Virus record (IMG/VR): IMGVR_UViG_3300042514_002936
Location: 1-40,387 of that record
Length of the DNA stretch: 40,387 nucleotides
Reading direction: 5' to 3' (one strand)
Source of the DNA: a virus
The notes below the pieces were generated by a model. The model did not search any database. It was not told where the DNA came from and worked only from the letters and a program-made list of their open reading frames with translations. The position numbers were made by a program, and so were the translations under genes. Of this stretch, positions 1 through 6,980 are shown piece after piece; the stretch's first letter is position 1, and every line of letters begins with the position of its first letter.

Positions 1-849
1 CTCAGCGCGATCTACATCGACGACCTTGACCGACTTACCGGCCTTGGCCTCGTCGCCGTAGATCATCTTGATAGCTTTGCTGCCCAGGTTGCGGCGCAGG
101 ATGGCCGGGCGACCGGCTTCCAGCGTCTGCTTGTGCACATAGAATTCGTCAGGGTTAACCGCGCCCTGCACCACGGTTTCGCCAAGGCCATACGCGCCAG
201 TGATAAACACCACATCACGGAAGCCTGATTCGGTATCCAGGGTAAACATCACCCCAGCGGTTCCCGTTTCCGAGCGCACCATGCGCTGCACACCGGCAGA
301 CAGGGCGACCAGTTTGTGGTCAAAGCCCTGATGCACGCGATAGGCGATGGCGCGGTCATTGAACAAGGAGGCAAACACTTCTTTGGCGGCGCGAATGACG
401 TTTTCCACACCACGAATGTTCAGGAAAGTTTCCTGCTGGCCGGCAAACGAGGCATCCGGAAGGTCTTCGGCAGTGGCCGAGGAGCGCACAGCAACAGCCA
501 TGTTTTCGTTGCCATTGGCCATGACTGCGAAAGCAGTGCGAATTTGCGTGTTCAGCTCTTCAGGGAAAGAAGCATCCATCACCCACTGACGGATCTGCGC
601 GCCGGTCTTGGCAAGGGCGTTAACGTCATCGACATCCAGCGCGTCAAGCGCCGCATGAATCTGATCGTTCAGGCCGCTCAGTTCGAGAAAGTCGCGATAG
701 GCCTGGGCCGTAGTGGCGAAACCGCCAGGCACCGAAACTCCGGCACCGGCAAGGTTGCTGATCATCTCGCCGAGGGATGCGTTCTTGCCCCCTACGTGCT
801 CAACATCGTGATTGCCGAGCTTATCGAGGGAAACTACGTACTCTACCAA
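1..849 (-). CDS. ppsA: Phosphoenolpyruvate synthase, N-terminal part (host gene, cut by window edge)
   Basis: This is host PpsA, which converts pyruvate and ATP to PEP, AMP and phosphate for gluconeogenesis in the cytoplasm. The visible 283 codons cover most of the N-terminal pyruvate/ATP-binding domain. They include the [10 protein letters not shown] motif near residue 20 and the [21 protein letters not shown]-grasp segment. The start is TTG at 849-847, giving [20 protein letters not shown], typical of Pseudomonas PpsA. A GGAGGG ribosome site lies a few bases upstream. The remaining two thirds of the gene is left of base 1. The gene looks intact, but phage DNA now begins within about 150 bp of its start, so its native upstream promoter and any divergent neighbour have been displaced. 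Confidence 0.97.
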   Translation of the reverse strand, partial: MVEYVVSLDKLGNHDVEHVGGKNASLGEMISNLAGAGVSVPGGFATTAQAYRDFLELSGLNDQIHAALDALDVDDVNALAKTGAQIRQWVMDASFPEELNTQIRTAFAVMANGNENMAVAVRSSATAEDLPDASFAGQQETFLNIRGVENVIRAAKEVFASLFNDRAIAYRVHQGFDHKLVALSAGVQRMVRSETGTAGVMFTLDTESGFRDVVFITGAYGLGETVVQGAVNPDEFYVHKQTLEAGRPAILRRNLGSKAIKMIYGDEAKAGKSVKVVDVDRAE

Positions 850-995
850 GGTGAACCCTCCGAAAATGACCTCTTCACACGCCTAACCCTTTGTTTACTT
901 GAGGTTTTAACCGTATGAAGCCAGTGCGTGAGCGCCCTGAATTAGGCCAGCATGTTAGAATAGTGTTAGAAACCTGTCACCAGTTGGCCTGCCCT
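850..995. other. Host-phage junction, presumed to contain attL
   Basis: This stretch joins the ppsA ribosome site to the integrase start. In integrase-type prophages the attachment site normally lies beside int, upstream or downstream, so attL is inferred to be here. The core cannot be defined without attR, which is outside the window. An ATG at 915 is in frame with int, but the 27 codons it adds look non-coding (see the integrase entry). Confidence 0.6.
953..971 (+). repeat. Tandem TGTTAGAA pair beside int
   Basis: Two exact copies of TGTTAGAA start at 953 and 964, 11 bp apart, about one helical turn. They lie just upstream of int in the presumed attL. Closely spaced direct repeats of this kind are typical of arm-type integrase sites, but a chance or host origin cannot be excluded. 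Confidence 0.4.
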
Positions 996-2402
996 ATGGC
1001 TGCACCTTGGGTGTATCGCCGGTCTGGTGTCTATTACCTGCGTCTTCGCCCATCGGGCACCTCTAAGAAGTCCATAACGCTCTCCCTCCGTACCCGCCTC
1101 AGAGATACCGCCATGCGCCATACCCGTCGAATCCAGGCCACCCTGAAGGTTTTCCATCTGGACCGCCCTGAGGACTCCTGGGAGGAGCTGGTGGGTCCAC
1201 TGAAGGAACTGGCTGAAAACACGCTATGGGAGCTGATCTCCTTGGGGGACCGTGAAGCGAAGGCTATGGATTACTCCGAGCTGCTTGAGGACCTTCAGCA
1301 CATCGCTGCGACCCAGCCGGTTACTTCCAGTCAGGTCAAAGCTATCAAAGTGGGCGCGAGGATACTCCAGGCGGCACAGGCGCGGCTACTTAATGGCGAC
1401 CCTGAGCCACTTGGGGACCTAATTGAGGAACTGAAGGCAGAGACTACTAAGGTTGCCCCAGTGGAGCCTGAAGTGCCACCGAGCGAGTCTAAAGGCCCTG
1501 AGGTCACGTTCAGTTACCTCGCTGGGTTATACCTAACTGAGCAGGCTGATCAATTGAAGCCAGCATCACTAAGGGATATGAAGAGCGCCTGCAAGACACT
1601 GACGGCTGCACTCACTGACCCTGAGGGCAAGGAGCTGGACCTAAGGACCCACACTCGGGAGCACATGACCAACCTGAAGGCTTCCCTTATGGAAGGCCGT
1701 AAGCCGCTCACAGTGAACAAGCTACTCACCCGTATATCGACCATCTTCACCTGGGCGGTGAACAGCGGGTATCTCGAAAAGACCTACAACAAGGGCCTAA
1801 AGATCAGCAAAGGCGCTGAGAGTGGCCGTAAGGCGTTCTCCCCTGAGCAGGTTAAGAAGGTGATGGATGCTATGGGCCAACTCCCAGAAGACTCGTGGAA
1901 GCGCTGGGCGATGTCCCTGGGGATCATCACTGGGGCTCGCATCGGTGAGGTCTACCAGTTGACCAAGGAGGATGTCCGTAAGGTGGGTGACACGGTTGTC
2001 ATCGACCTGAACGAGACTGGGAACAAGTCCCTGAAGAACAAACACTCGAAGCGCCTTGTGCCTCTCGTGGATGGGGCCTACGGGTTCGACCTGAAGGCTT
2101 TCCTTGAGTACGTTGAGTCATGCCCTGATAAGTTGTTTGATCGTACAAGCCACAACTTCACTCGGGTTCTCAATGAGACCCTGAGGGACATCCTTGATCT
2201 GGAGTCTGGTGAAGGCTTGACGTTCCACTCCCTGCGGCACTCCTTGGCGTCCCTGATGAAGCACCACGGGGTCCAAGTAAGCATCGCTCAGGACATCCTG
2301 GGGCACAGCTCGCAGACGATCACCTTCGATCTCTACGGGGGCGATATGCGTCTTGCTATCGGGAAACTCGAAGGGGCTCTGAAGGCTTCCTTCGAGGTCT
2401 AA
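996..2402 (+). CDS. int: Tyrosine recombinase (phage integrase)
   Basis: This site-specific recombinase should integrate and, with any accessory factor, excise the prophage. The N-terminus (AAPWVYRRSGVYYLRLRPSG) resembles the small domain that opens many phage integrases. A core-binding helical domain follows, then the catalytic domain. Catalytic residues visible, numbered from base 996, are Arg315 in TGARIGEV, a Lys in the NKSLKNKHSKRL hairpin, His411 and Arg414 in HSLRH, His in LGHSSQTIT and the nucleophile Tyr447 in DLYGGD. The reading frame is open from ATG 915. ATG 996 is preferred because the protein-like sequence begins there and the upstream part carries the repeat pair. It is on the opposite strand from nearly all phage genes and convergent with gp19.5. 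Its presence makes this T7-type phage temperate. Confidence 0.95.
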   Translation: MAAPWVYRRSGVYYLRLRPSGTSKKSITLSLRTRLRDTAMRHTRRIQATLKVFHLDRPEDSWEELVGPLKELAENTLWELISLGDREAKAMDYSELLEDLQHIAATQPVTSSQVKAIKVGARILQAAQARLLNGDPEPLGDLIEELKAETTKVAPVEPEVPPSESKGPEVTFSYLAGLYLTEQADQLKPASLRDMKSACKTLTAALTDPEGKELDLRTHTREHMTNLKASLMEGRKPLTVNKLLTRISTIFTWAVNSGYLEKTYNKGLKISKGAESGRKAFSPEQVKKVMDAMGQLPEDSWKRWAMSLGIITGARIGEVYQLTKEDVRKVGDTVVIDLNETGNKSLKNKHSKRLVPLVDGAYGFDLKAFLEYVESCPDKLFDRTSHNFTRVLNETLRDILDLESGEGLTFHSLRHSLASLMKHHGVQVSIAQDILGHSSQTITFDLYGGDMRLAIGKLEGALKASFEV

Positions 2403-2410
2403 ATGTGGAT

Positions 2411-2441
2411 GGTGGTCTCCTCTCTAATGAAGATCACCACC
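2411..2441. terminator. Hairpin between convergent int and gp19.5
   Basis: GGTGGT and ACCACC form a stem, with possible inner pairing, in the gap between the two convergent stop codons. There is no good T-run on either side, so it would be a weak bidirectional terminator at best. Confidence 0.35.
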
Positions 2442-2442
2442 T

Positions 2443-2619
2443 CTATGACATCACTGGCCACAGCCACCCAGAAGAAAAACAAGCGGCAGTCTCCAAGCCA
2501 GAACCGATGGCTGCTCCTTGAGCAAGGCCCAAAGCAGTAAGGAGTGCAGCGAGAAATCGGTAGGTGACACGGTTGGTCGCTATGGCCTTGATGACGCTTA
2601 TAGCCTTGGCCATACGCAT
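2443..2619 (-). CDS. T7 Gp19.5-like protein
   Basis: A 58-codon gene. ATG at 2619 follows TAGGAG by 9 bases, and the stop is TAG at 2443. The central segment NRVTYRFLAALLTALGLA matches the remembered T7 Gp19.5 segment HRVTYRFLVVLCAALGYA. A following LETAAC resembles the LESVVC of T7. The middle is hydrophobic and could be one membrane segment. T7 gp19.5 is the last gene at the right end of the genome and is not known to be essential. Its position after terL is the same here. Function is unknown. Confidence 0.85.
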   Translation of the reverse strand: MRMAKAISVIKAIATNRVTYRFLAALLTALGLAQGAAIGSGLETAACFSSGWLWPVMS

Positions 2620-2630
2620 ACCAGCACGCT

Positions 2631-2655
2631 CCTATCTGTAGTGAGGGGATTAAAA
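2631..2655 (-). promoter_or_regulatory. Degenerate phage promoter-like site
   Basis: Read leftward, TTAATCCCCTCACTACAG keeps the CCCTCACT core and the upstream A/T tract of the phage promoters. It has ACAG instead of NATAG after the core. It lies immediately before gp19.5. It may be a weak or decayed duplicate of the promoter at 2702-2725. Confidence 0.35.
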
Positions 2656-2658
2656 GGC

Positions 2659-2699
2659 GGGACCTAAAGCTACATCACAGAGATATAACTTTAAGTCCC
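2659..2699 (-). terminator. Long 18-bp hairpin followed by T-run
   Basis: Read leftward, GGGACTTAAAG and TTATATC pair with GATGTAG and CTTTAGGTCCC around a TCTGT loop. All 18 positions pair if G-T wobbles are allowed. GCCTTTT follows. It can serve as the terminator for late transcripts leaving terL. The long uninterrupted stem would also suit RNase III. It lies a few bases downstream of a phage promoter. Confidence 0.7.
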
Positions 2700-2701
2700 C
2701 C

Positions 2702-2725
2702 TTACCTATGAGTGAGGGTTTTTGG
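2702..2725 (-). promoter_or_regulatory. Phage RNAP promoter after terL (phiOR position)
   Basis: The leftward sequence AAAAACCCTCACTCATAGG fits the phage consensus, with +1 predicted at A 2707. The place, just after the large terminase gene, is that of T7 phiOR. Transcription would run into the hairpin at 2659-2699, then gp19.5, then antisense to int and on toward ppsA. Confidence 0.85.
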
Positions 2726-2746
2726 AGGCCACGGGGCACTAAGGCT

Positions 2747-4492
2747 TCAGCCGAGGTAGTTTGAGCCACCTCCTCCGTCATCCTCCCATTGGATCGTCAC
2801 ATCGCCACCCATGAGCTGCATCAGGCGGGTATCCTCAGCGCCATACAGCTCACTTTCCATGTGACTCTCGATGAACTCCGCAAGAAGCTCACTTGAGCCT
2901 TCCTCGCTGTTCTTCTCCATGCTCTCCACGAAGAACTGCACCCCGATTGCCAGGGCATCCAGCCGGTCGTCGTGCGCCAGAGCGCCACGGTCACGGGTCA
3001 AGCGGGTGAGCTGATAGAAGCCGCAGTAGCGGATGTCGAAGGTGCCATCGTGGTTACACGCAGACCTGTACTCATCCTCAATCACCGACTCCTGTACAAC
3101 CAGCTTGTGACTGCCCAGCACGGGCTCCAGAACGTCCGCTATGCGCAGTTCCTTCTGACCCTTGGACTTCACCTCGGTTACCGTACAGCGATGCACCTTG
3201 GTCATCACAGGCGTGAACAGCTTCAGGTACATACCGTCACCGAAGTTACCTTCGATAACCACTTCGTTGACCTTCCACTTCTTACCGACCTTCGCCAGGG
3301 CCTCCAGGGTCTTATCGTCGTAGCCGCCACGGAAACCGCCCCACTCCATCAGGTAGATGTACCCGTTGAGCTGGAACAGCACTGCGTAGCCCGTTTCGTC
3401 CTTACCACGACCACTGGGGTCGATCACAAGGATGCGCGACTCGTAGGCCATGAAGCTCGAATTGGCTTCCTGATAGCGGTGATAACGGTCACCCTTCAGC
3501 CCCACGTTGGGGAGGTCTTCCAGGGCGTTCCCGTTGTTTGGGAGCCACTGGTAGGACAGAGGGGCCTTCTCGCCATCAAGCGCCGCTACGATCAAATCAC
3601 GCAGCTTCAGAGGGTATCGCTCAGCGTCCGATAGGTTCGGGTTGAGCATGAACTGGAGGGCAAAGCCGCCCTTGCCGTAGGACAACTCACGTTCCCGAAG
3701 GTCCGTGTCGTCAAAGCGCACAGGGTCCGTTGGTTGCCAGAAGGTTCCCTCAGGGTCTGCCTGTAGCTCACGGGCAAGCATTGGGGCAAGGCGAATCCCG
3801 TAGTTCTCAAGGTCCTTCCAGTCTTTCGGGTAGCGAGCAGGCCAGATGGTGGTCGTGTAACCACGGTTCTCCAGCTCTCGGTACAGGGTCATCTCAGTTT
3901 GAGGTGTGCCCAGGTAGATGATCGTACCGCCCGGTTTCAGGATCGCATCGAACTCTCGCACCAACTCACCGAGCCGTTCCCGCGCTGCCTGGGTTGCCGA
4001 GTTGTTGGGGACCTCCACGTCATCCGCGATGAGGATGTCAGCACGGCTACCTGTGAGCTGGCCTGTGATACCAACCGACTTCACCGAGGGTGAGTGGTCA
4101 GGACTGGCTGGCCCAACGTCGAAGCTGATGGTTGAGTCCCGCTGCCCTGCCCGAGGCTTTAGCTCGTGGAGGAACGGCAGTAGGTCGATGATCCGCTTGA
4201 TAAACACGGAGTTCGCATCGGCCCGTTCCTTGGACGCAGACACGATCATAAATTTGAGCTGCGGGTTGTTCCACAACTTCCACACCACGAAGGCACAGGT
4301 GATGAAGGACTTCCCGATCCCTCGGAACGCCTGGAGGATGAACCTTCGGTTATCCCCGGCGCTCAGCTTGCGGGCCATATCTATCTGGCACTTGGTTGGC
4401 TTAGGGAGACCCAGGGCCATCCAGAGAACGAATAGGAAGGCCACAAAATCGGCCTTCATCTGGTCAAGGTGCTGCTGGTCCTTATTGGCCAT
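2747..4492 (-). CDS. Large terminase subunit (T7 Gp19-like)
   Basis: This is the ATPase-nuclease that cuts concatemeric phage DNA and drives it through the portal into the prohead. The 581 residues are close to the length of T7 Gp19. A Walker A-like AFRGIGKS is at about residues 55-62. A Walker B-like [12 protein letters not shown] is near residue 155. The C-terminal RNase H-like nuclease has [16 protein letters not shown] near residue 355. The start overlaps the end of the Rz gene, and it is the last large gene of the late block. Partners are the small terminase at 4961-5206 and the portal. Confidence 0.97.
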   Translation of the reverse strand: MANKDQQHLDQMKADFVAFLFVLWMALGLPKPTKCQIDMARKLSAGDNRRFILQAFRGIGKSFITCAFVVWKLWNNPQLKFMIVSASKERADANSVFIKRIIDLLPFLHELKPRAGQRDSTISFDVGPASPDHSPSVKSVGITGQLTGSRADILIADDVEVPNNSATQAARERLGELVREFDAILKPGGTIIYLGTPQTEMTLYRELENRGYTTTIWPARYPKDWKDLENYGIRLAPMLARELQADPEGTFWQPTDPVRFDDTDLRERELSYGKGGFALQFMLNPNLSDAERYPLKLRDLIVAALDGEKAPLSYQWLPNNGNALEDLPNVGLKGDRYHRYQEANSSFMAYESRILVIDPSGRGKDETGYAVLFQLNGYIYLMEWGGFRGGYDDKTLEALAKVGKKWKVNEVVIEGNFGDGMYLKLFTPVMTKVHRCTVTEVKSKGQKELRIADVLEPVLGSHKLVVQESVIEDEYRSACNHDGTFDIRYCGFYQLTRLTRDRGALAHDDRLDALAIGVQFFVESMEKNSEEGSSELLAEFIESHMESELYGAEDTRLMQLMGGDVTIQWEDDGGGGSNYLG

Positions 4493-4949
4493 CAGGTGCC
4501 TCCTTCTGGAGGGTCCGAATGACCTCTTGCAGCGCCTCTACTTGGTCGTCAGCTCGTTTGGCCTGTCCGACAAGAAATTCAGAAGCTCTTCCTGATAGCT
4601 CGGCTTTTCCATCAGGCCCTGGTCCACAACTACCTGTGACTGCACACACTGTTGCATCGGCAAGTTCGACCCGCAGGCGGATACCATCAGCGCGCAAACC
4701 AGCGACAGTGCCAGCAGCTTCAGTCTTGGTGTTGCGGACCTTTTGCCGCCAGTCCGTTGATATTGCATTGAGTTCTCCTTGGGACGCCTTACGCGCCTCC
4801 TCCAGTTGCTTCTGGTGTTCAATAAGAGCTGTGTGGGCTTCCCGCTCTGCCTTGTTGTCACGCACGTTGTATCCAAGTGCGAAGGTCAATCCGATGACCA
4901 AGGCCACAACGAAAAAAGCCCCCACAGCTTTCGCTATGAGGGCTCTCAT
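4482..4949 (-). CDS. Rz: Rz-like inner-membrane spanin (T7 Gp18.5 position)
   Basis: This is the i-spanin that, with Rz1, joins inner and outer membranes in the last step of lysis. The 155 residues begin with one membrane segment ([17 protein letters not shown]). A long charged helix, probably a periplasmic coiled coil, follows. It overlaps terL by 11 bases and contains the Rz1 gene in another frame, the usual nested arrangement. Confidence 0.9.
   Translation of the reverse strand: MRALIAKAVGAFFVVALVIGLTFALGYNVRDNKAEREAHTALIEHQKQLEEARKASQGELNAISTDWRQKVRNTKTEAAGTVAGLRADGIRLRVELADATVCAVTGSCGPGPDGKAELSGRASEFLVGQAKRADDQVEALQEVIRTLQKEAPDGQ
4538..4768 (-). CDS. Rz1: Rz1-like outer-membrane lipoprotein, nested in Rz
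   Basis: The o-spanin partner of Rz, 76 codons in an alternative frame. ATG 4768 is preceded by AAGGAG at good spacing. The frame is open further upstream, but only this start gives a signal peptide at the N-terminus. That peptide reads [17 protein letters not shown] and ends in a lipobox with Cys near residue 30. The mature chain is short. Confidence 0.88.
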   Translation of the reverse strand: MQYQRTGGKRSATPRLKLLALSLVCALMVSACGSNLPMQQCVQSQVVVDQGLMEKPSYQEELLNFLSDRPNELTTK

Positions 4950-4960
4950 TAGGGTTCCTT

Positions 4961-5206
4961 TTAGTGTTTGGTTTGTTCTTCGTCGGTCAGGGTTGGCACT
5001 TCAGCCAGGGCCGATGCCAGCTCACCGAGGATGCCTTCAACCGGGGTCAACTTGCTGATGGTGAACTTGTGGCGTTCCAGCAGTTTCTCGATGGCGTTGT
5101 AGAGCTGAGGGGTCCGCTTCTCTGGGTTGCGGAGGTCTGCGAGCATGTACTGGGCTTTCTCGGTGTCGATTGCCTCCAGTAGCTGCTCCAGAAGGGACTG
5201 GGACAT
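4961..5206 (-). CDS. Small terminase subunit (T7 Gp18-like)
   Basis: This DNA-packaging recognition subunit works with the large terminase. Its 81 residues are close to the 89 of T7 Gp18. The sequence is mostly helical and acidic at the C-terminus. The assignment rests on length and on its position between holin and Rz, exactly the T7 order. It starts a few bases after the holin stop. Confidence 0.85.
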   Translation of the reverse strand: MSQSLLEQLLEAIDTEKAQYMLADLRNPEKRTPQLYNAIEKLLERHKFTISKLTPVEGILGELASALAEVPTLTDEEQTKH

Positions 5207-5210
5207 AGCG

Positions 5211-5408
5211 TCACTCCTTTGGTTTGTTCTCCTTTATTGCCTTGTAGACGGCCAGTCCGGTCATCACGAAGGTGTACAAAATGGCGCTCACATAGAACCA
5301 CTCGTTGAGGGTCATGCCGAGCACGAGGCGACTTACTGCATCAGTAGCAGCCGCCCCAGCAACGGGAGTCGCTTGGACAATCCCGTTGTTGAAGTCAATT
5401 GAGATCAT
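5211..5408 (-). CDS. Holin (T7 Gp17.5-like, class II)
   Basis: This membrane protein sets lysis timing and releases or triggers the lytic enzymes. The 65 residues start MISIDFNNGIVQATPVAG and contain LNEWFYVSAILYTFV, closely similar to the remembered LSLDFNN and LNEWFYVAAIAYT of T7 Gp17.5. There is one clear hydrophobic segment near residues 38-55 and a charged C-terminal tail. It lies directly after the tail fibre gene. Confidence 0.95.
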   Translation of the reverse strand: MISIDFNNGIVQATPVAGAAATDAVSRLVLGMTLNEWFYVSAILYTFVMTGLAVYKAIKENKPKE

Positions 5409-5416
5409 TGGGTCTC

Positions 5417-6916
5417 CTAAGGGATTCGGTGGTAGCCATACAAGTTGGTGAAGCCGCTATTAGCGCCAAACGCCACGATGCGGAGGAGCCGCCTGGATGT
5501 GCCTGTATCCTCGAACTTGCAGAGAATGTAATAGTTAGGAGCCGCATTAACGTACATCTGTGTCTGCGCAGGCAGGGCGCACAATTCCCGTAACCCAAGT
5601 AAGTGGGTGTGATGTGCCCCCCCTGCGTACAGGCCCGAGAAGCCTTCGTACTTCCAAGCGTCATCGTTTAGGGTTAGGAGGGTCCCTGTGCCCGCTACTC
5701 CTGACCATAGGAGCTTTGTGGAAAACCTTGGTGTTGTACTGTTGATTGAGCCTATAGCGGACTCAATAGGCGCGAGCCGAGCCTCAAGATTACCCGTGTG
5801 GTACATCTCCACCCAGGCCGACCAGAGCCCACCTGTTAAGTTCCTCCCCCAGACCCTATAGGGTCCAGTGTTAAGAGAGAAAGCCATCTGAGTGCTATAA
5901 CCAGCACCGCCATGCTCTTGGTGAAGAACATAAGCCCACAATTGGCCACTATTGGGCCTGTTCAGCATCGCCGGCCCCATGTAGAGCCCGGACTCCCTTA
6001 GGTCGTTTAGATCGTATCCGCTTGGGAGTGTTTTATTTAAACCACCCAGGCCGAAGGCGTAGTGGGACCTGCGGTAAACAAGGCCGGTTGCCGACCCGTT
6101 TTGCATGAGCACTTGGTTAGCCTTGCCTGAAGCGGAAGGGAGGCCAACTGAAGCGGCCCAAGACGCAGCGTTAGTCTCCGAGGTCTTAGCCGCAACTGCA
6201 CTGGCCTTAGAGTTAGTCTCAGAGGTCTTAGCCGCAACTTCACTGGCCTTAGAGTTAGTCTCAGAGGTCTTAGCCACAACTTCACTGGCCTTAGAGTTAG
6301 TCTCAGAGGTCTTAGCCGCATTCTTTGAAACAAGCGCCGCACTCTCTGAGGTCTTCGAGTTGATCTCAGAGGTCTTCGCGGCATTCTGGGACGCCAGCGC
6401 AGCGGCTGCACGGTTGGTCGCAAGGGTTGACTGGTTTAGCGTACTCTCAGCCCACGCCTGCTCCTGCCTAAGGGTGACTGCATGGTCCGGGCTAATAGCG
6501 TCCGCAAGGTTCACTAAGCGTCTACCCCGTGCGTCAAGGTCGCCATCTTGGTTGGTGGAGATCGTATCGGCAACCATGTTCCGCGCCTCTGCGGCAACGT
6601 GCATGGTCTGCACCTGTGCGGTGTTCATCTCGGATGCACGCAGTATCGAACCATCGGCGAAGTCAATAAGGCGATCAGCCGCGCTGGTGTTCCTGCGAAT
6701 CTCAATCCGCTCATAGCCGTTAGCGGGCCCCCACGGAACAGTCGTTTGCACGGTGGTCTTAGAGGTGAACCTATAGTCGGTCGTCAAGATCAACTCCCTG
6801 CGGTCTGTCCCGATGAGGGTCAGCACAACGAAGCGTCTTGCAAGGTACTCGAAGGGGATCGTGAAGTCCCGTTGGGTCCCATTGAGCAGGTAGGTGTAAA
6901 TGGTCGTAATAGCCAT
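5417..6916 (-). CDS. Tail fibre protein (T7 Gp17-like N-terminus, pyocin-knob-like centre)
   Basis: This is the receptor-binding fibre, attached to the tail by its N-terminus. Residues 1-150 match the T7 Gp17 anchor (RDFTIPFEYLARRFVV, LIDFADGSILRASEMN, LDARGRRLVNLADAI). Next is a helical stalk with four or more near-exact 14-residue repeats of AAKTSETNSKASEV type. A segment around residues 300-380 (SGYDLNDLRESGLYMGP to SAWVEMYHTGN) resembles the pyocin knob domain. A distinct C-terminal tip near residues 400-499 (LLWSGVAGTGTLLTL onward) presumably contacts the receptor. At 499 residues it is shorter than the 553 of T7. A dedicated promoter lies at 6957-6980. Confidence 0.95.
   Translation of the reverse strand: MAITTIYTYLLNGTQRDFTIPFEYLARRFVVLTLIGTDRRELILTTDYRFTSKTTVQTTVPWGPANGYERIEIRRNTSAADRLIDFADGSILRASEMNTAQVQTMHVAAEARNMVADTISTNQDGDLDARGRRLVNLADAISPDHAVTLRQEQAWAESTLNQSTLATNRAAAALASQNAAKTSEINSKTSESAALVSKNAAKTSETNSKASEVVAKTSETNSKASEVAAKTSETNSKASAVAAKTSETNAASWAASVGLPSASGKANQVLMQNGSATGLVYRRSHYAFGLGGLNKTLPSGYDLNDLRESGLYMGPAMLNRPNSGQLWAYVLHQEHGGAGYSTQMAFSLNTGPYRVWGRNLTGGLWSAWVEMYHTGNLEARLAPIESAIGSINSTTPRFSTKLLWSGVAGTGTLLTLNDDAWKYEGFSGLYAGGAHHTHLLGLRELCALPAQTQMYVNAAPNYYILCKFEDTGTSRRLLRIVAFGANSGFTNLYGYHRIP
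6188..6330 (-). repeat. Tandem 42-bp repeats in the tail fibre gene
   Basis: Three to four near-identical 42-bp units (start and end approximate) encode 14-residue repeats of the fibre stalk. Only single-base changes separate units. Such tandem coding repeats can expand or contract by slippage and alter stalk length. Confidence 0.85.
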
Positions 6917-6934
6917 TGGTTTCTCCTATCCGTG

Positions 6935-6961
6935 GAAAAAGAAAGAGGACCCGAAGGTCCC
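6935..6961 (-). terminator. Intrinsic terminator after gp16
   Basis: GGGACC-TTCG-GGTCC followed by TCTTTCTTTTT, read leftward. It ends transcripts coming from gp16. It also forms the first bases of RNA made from the promoter at 6957-6980, so for that promoter it acts as a 5' hairpin. Confidence 0.8.
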
Positions 6962-6980
6962 TATAAGTGAGGGCTTTTAT
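6957..6980 (-). promoter_or_regulatory. Phage RNAP promoter for the tail fibre and lysis block
   Basis: The leftward sequence ATAAAAGCCCTCACTTATAG has the full core with G for A at one upstream base. Predicted +1 is A at 6962. It overlaps the last codons of gp16 and serves gp17, holin and the packaging genes, as phi17 does in T7. Confidence 0.88.

Noticed and set aside
316-918. 200-codon + strand frame opposite ppsA
   Set aside because: The minus strand encodes a textbook PpsA N-terminus over the same bases. The frame is a shadow of biased third positions.
915-995. Longer integrase start at ATG 915
   Set aside because: The extra 27 codons look unlike an integrase, cover the TGTTAGAA pair, and the family-like sequence starts at 996.
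6188-6330. Regular repeats suggesting a CRISPR array
   Set aside because: Units are contiguous without spacers, in frame, and encode the fibre stalk.
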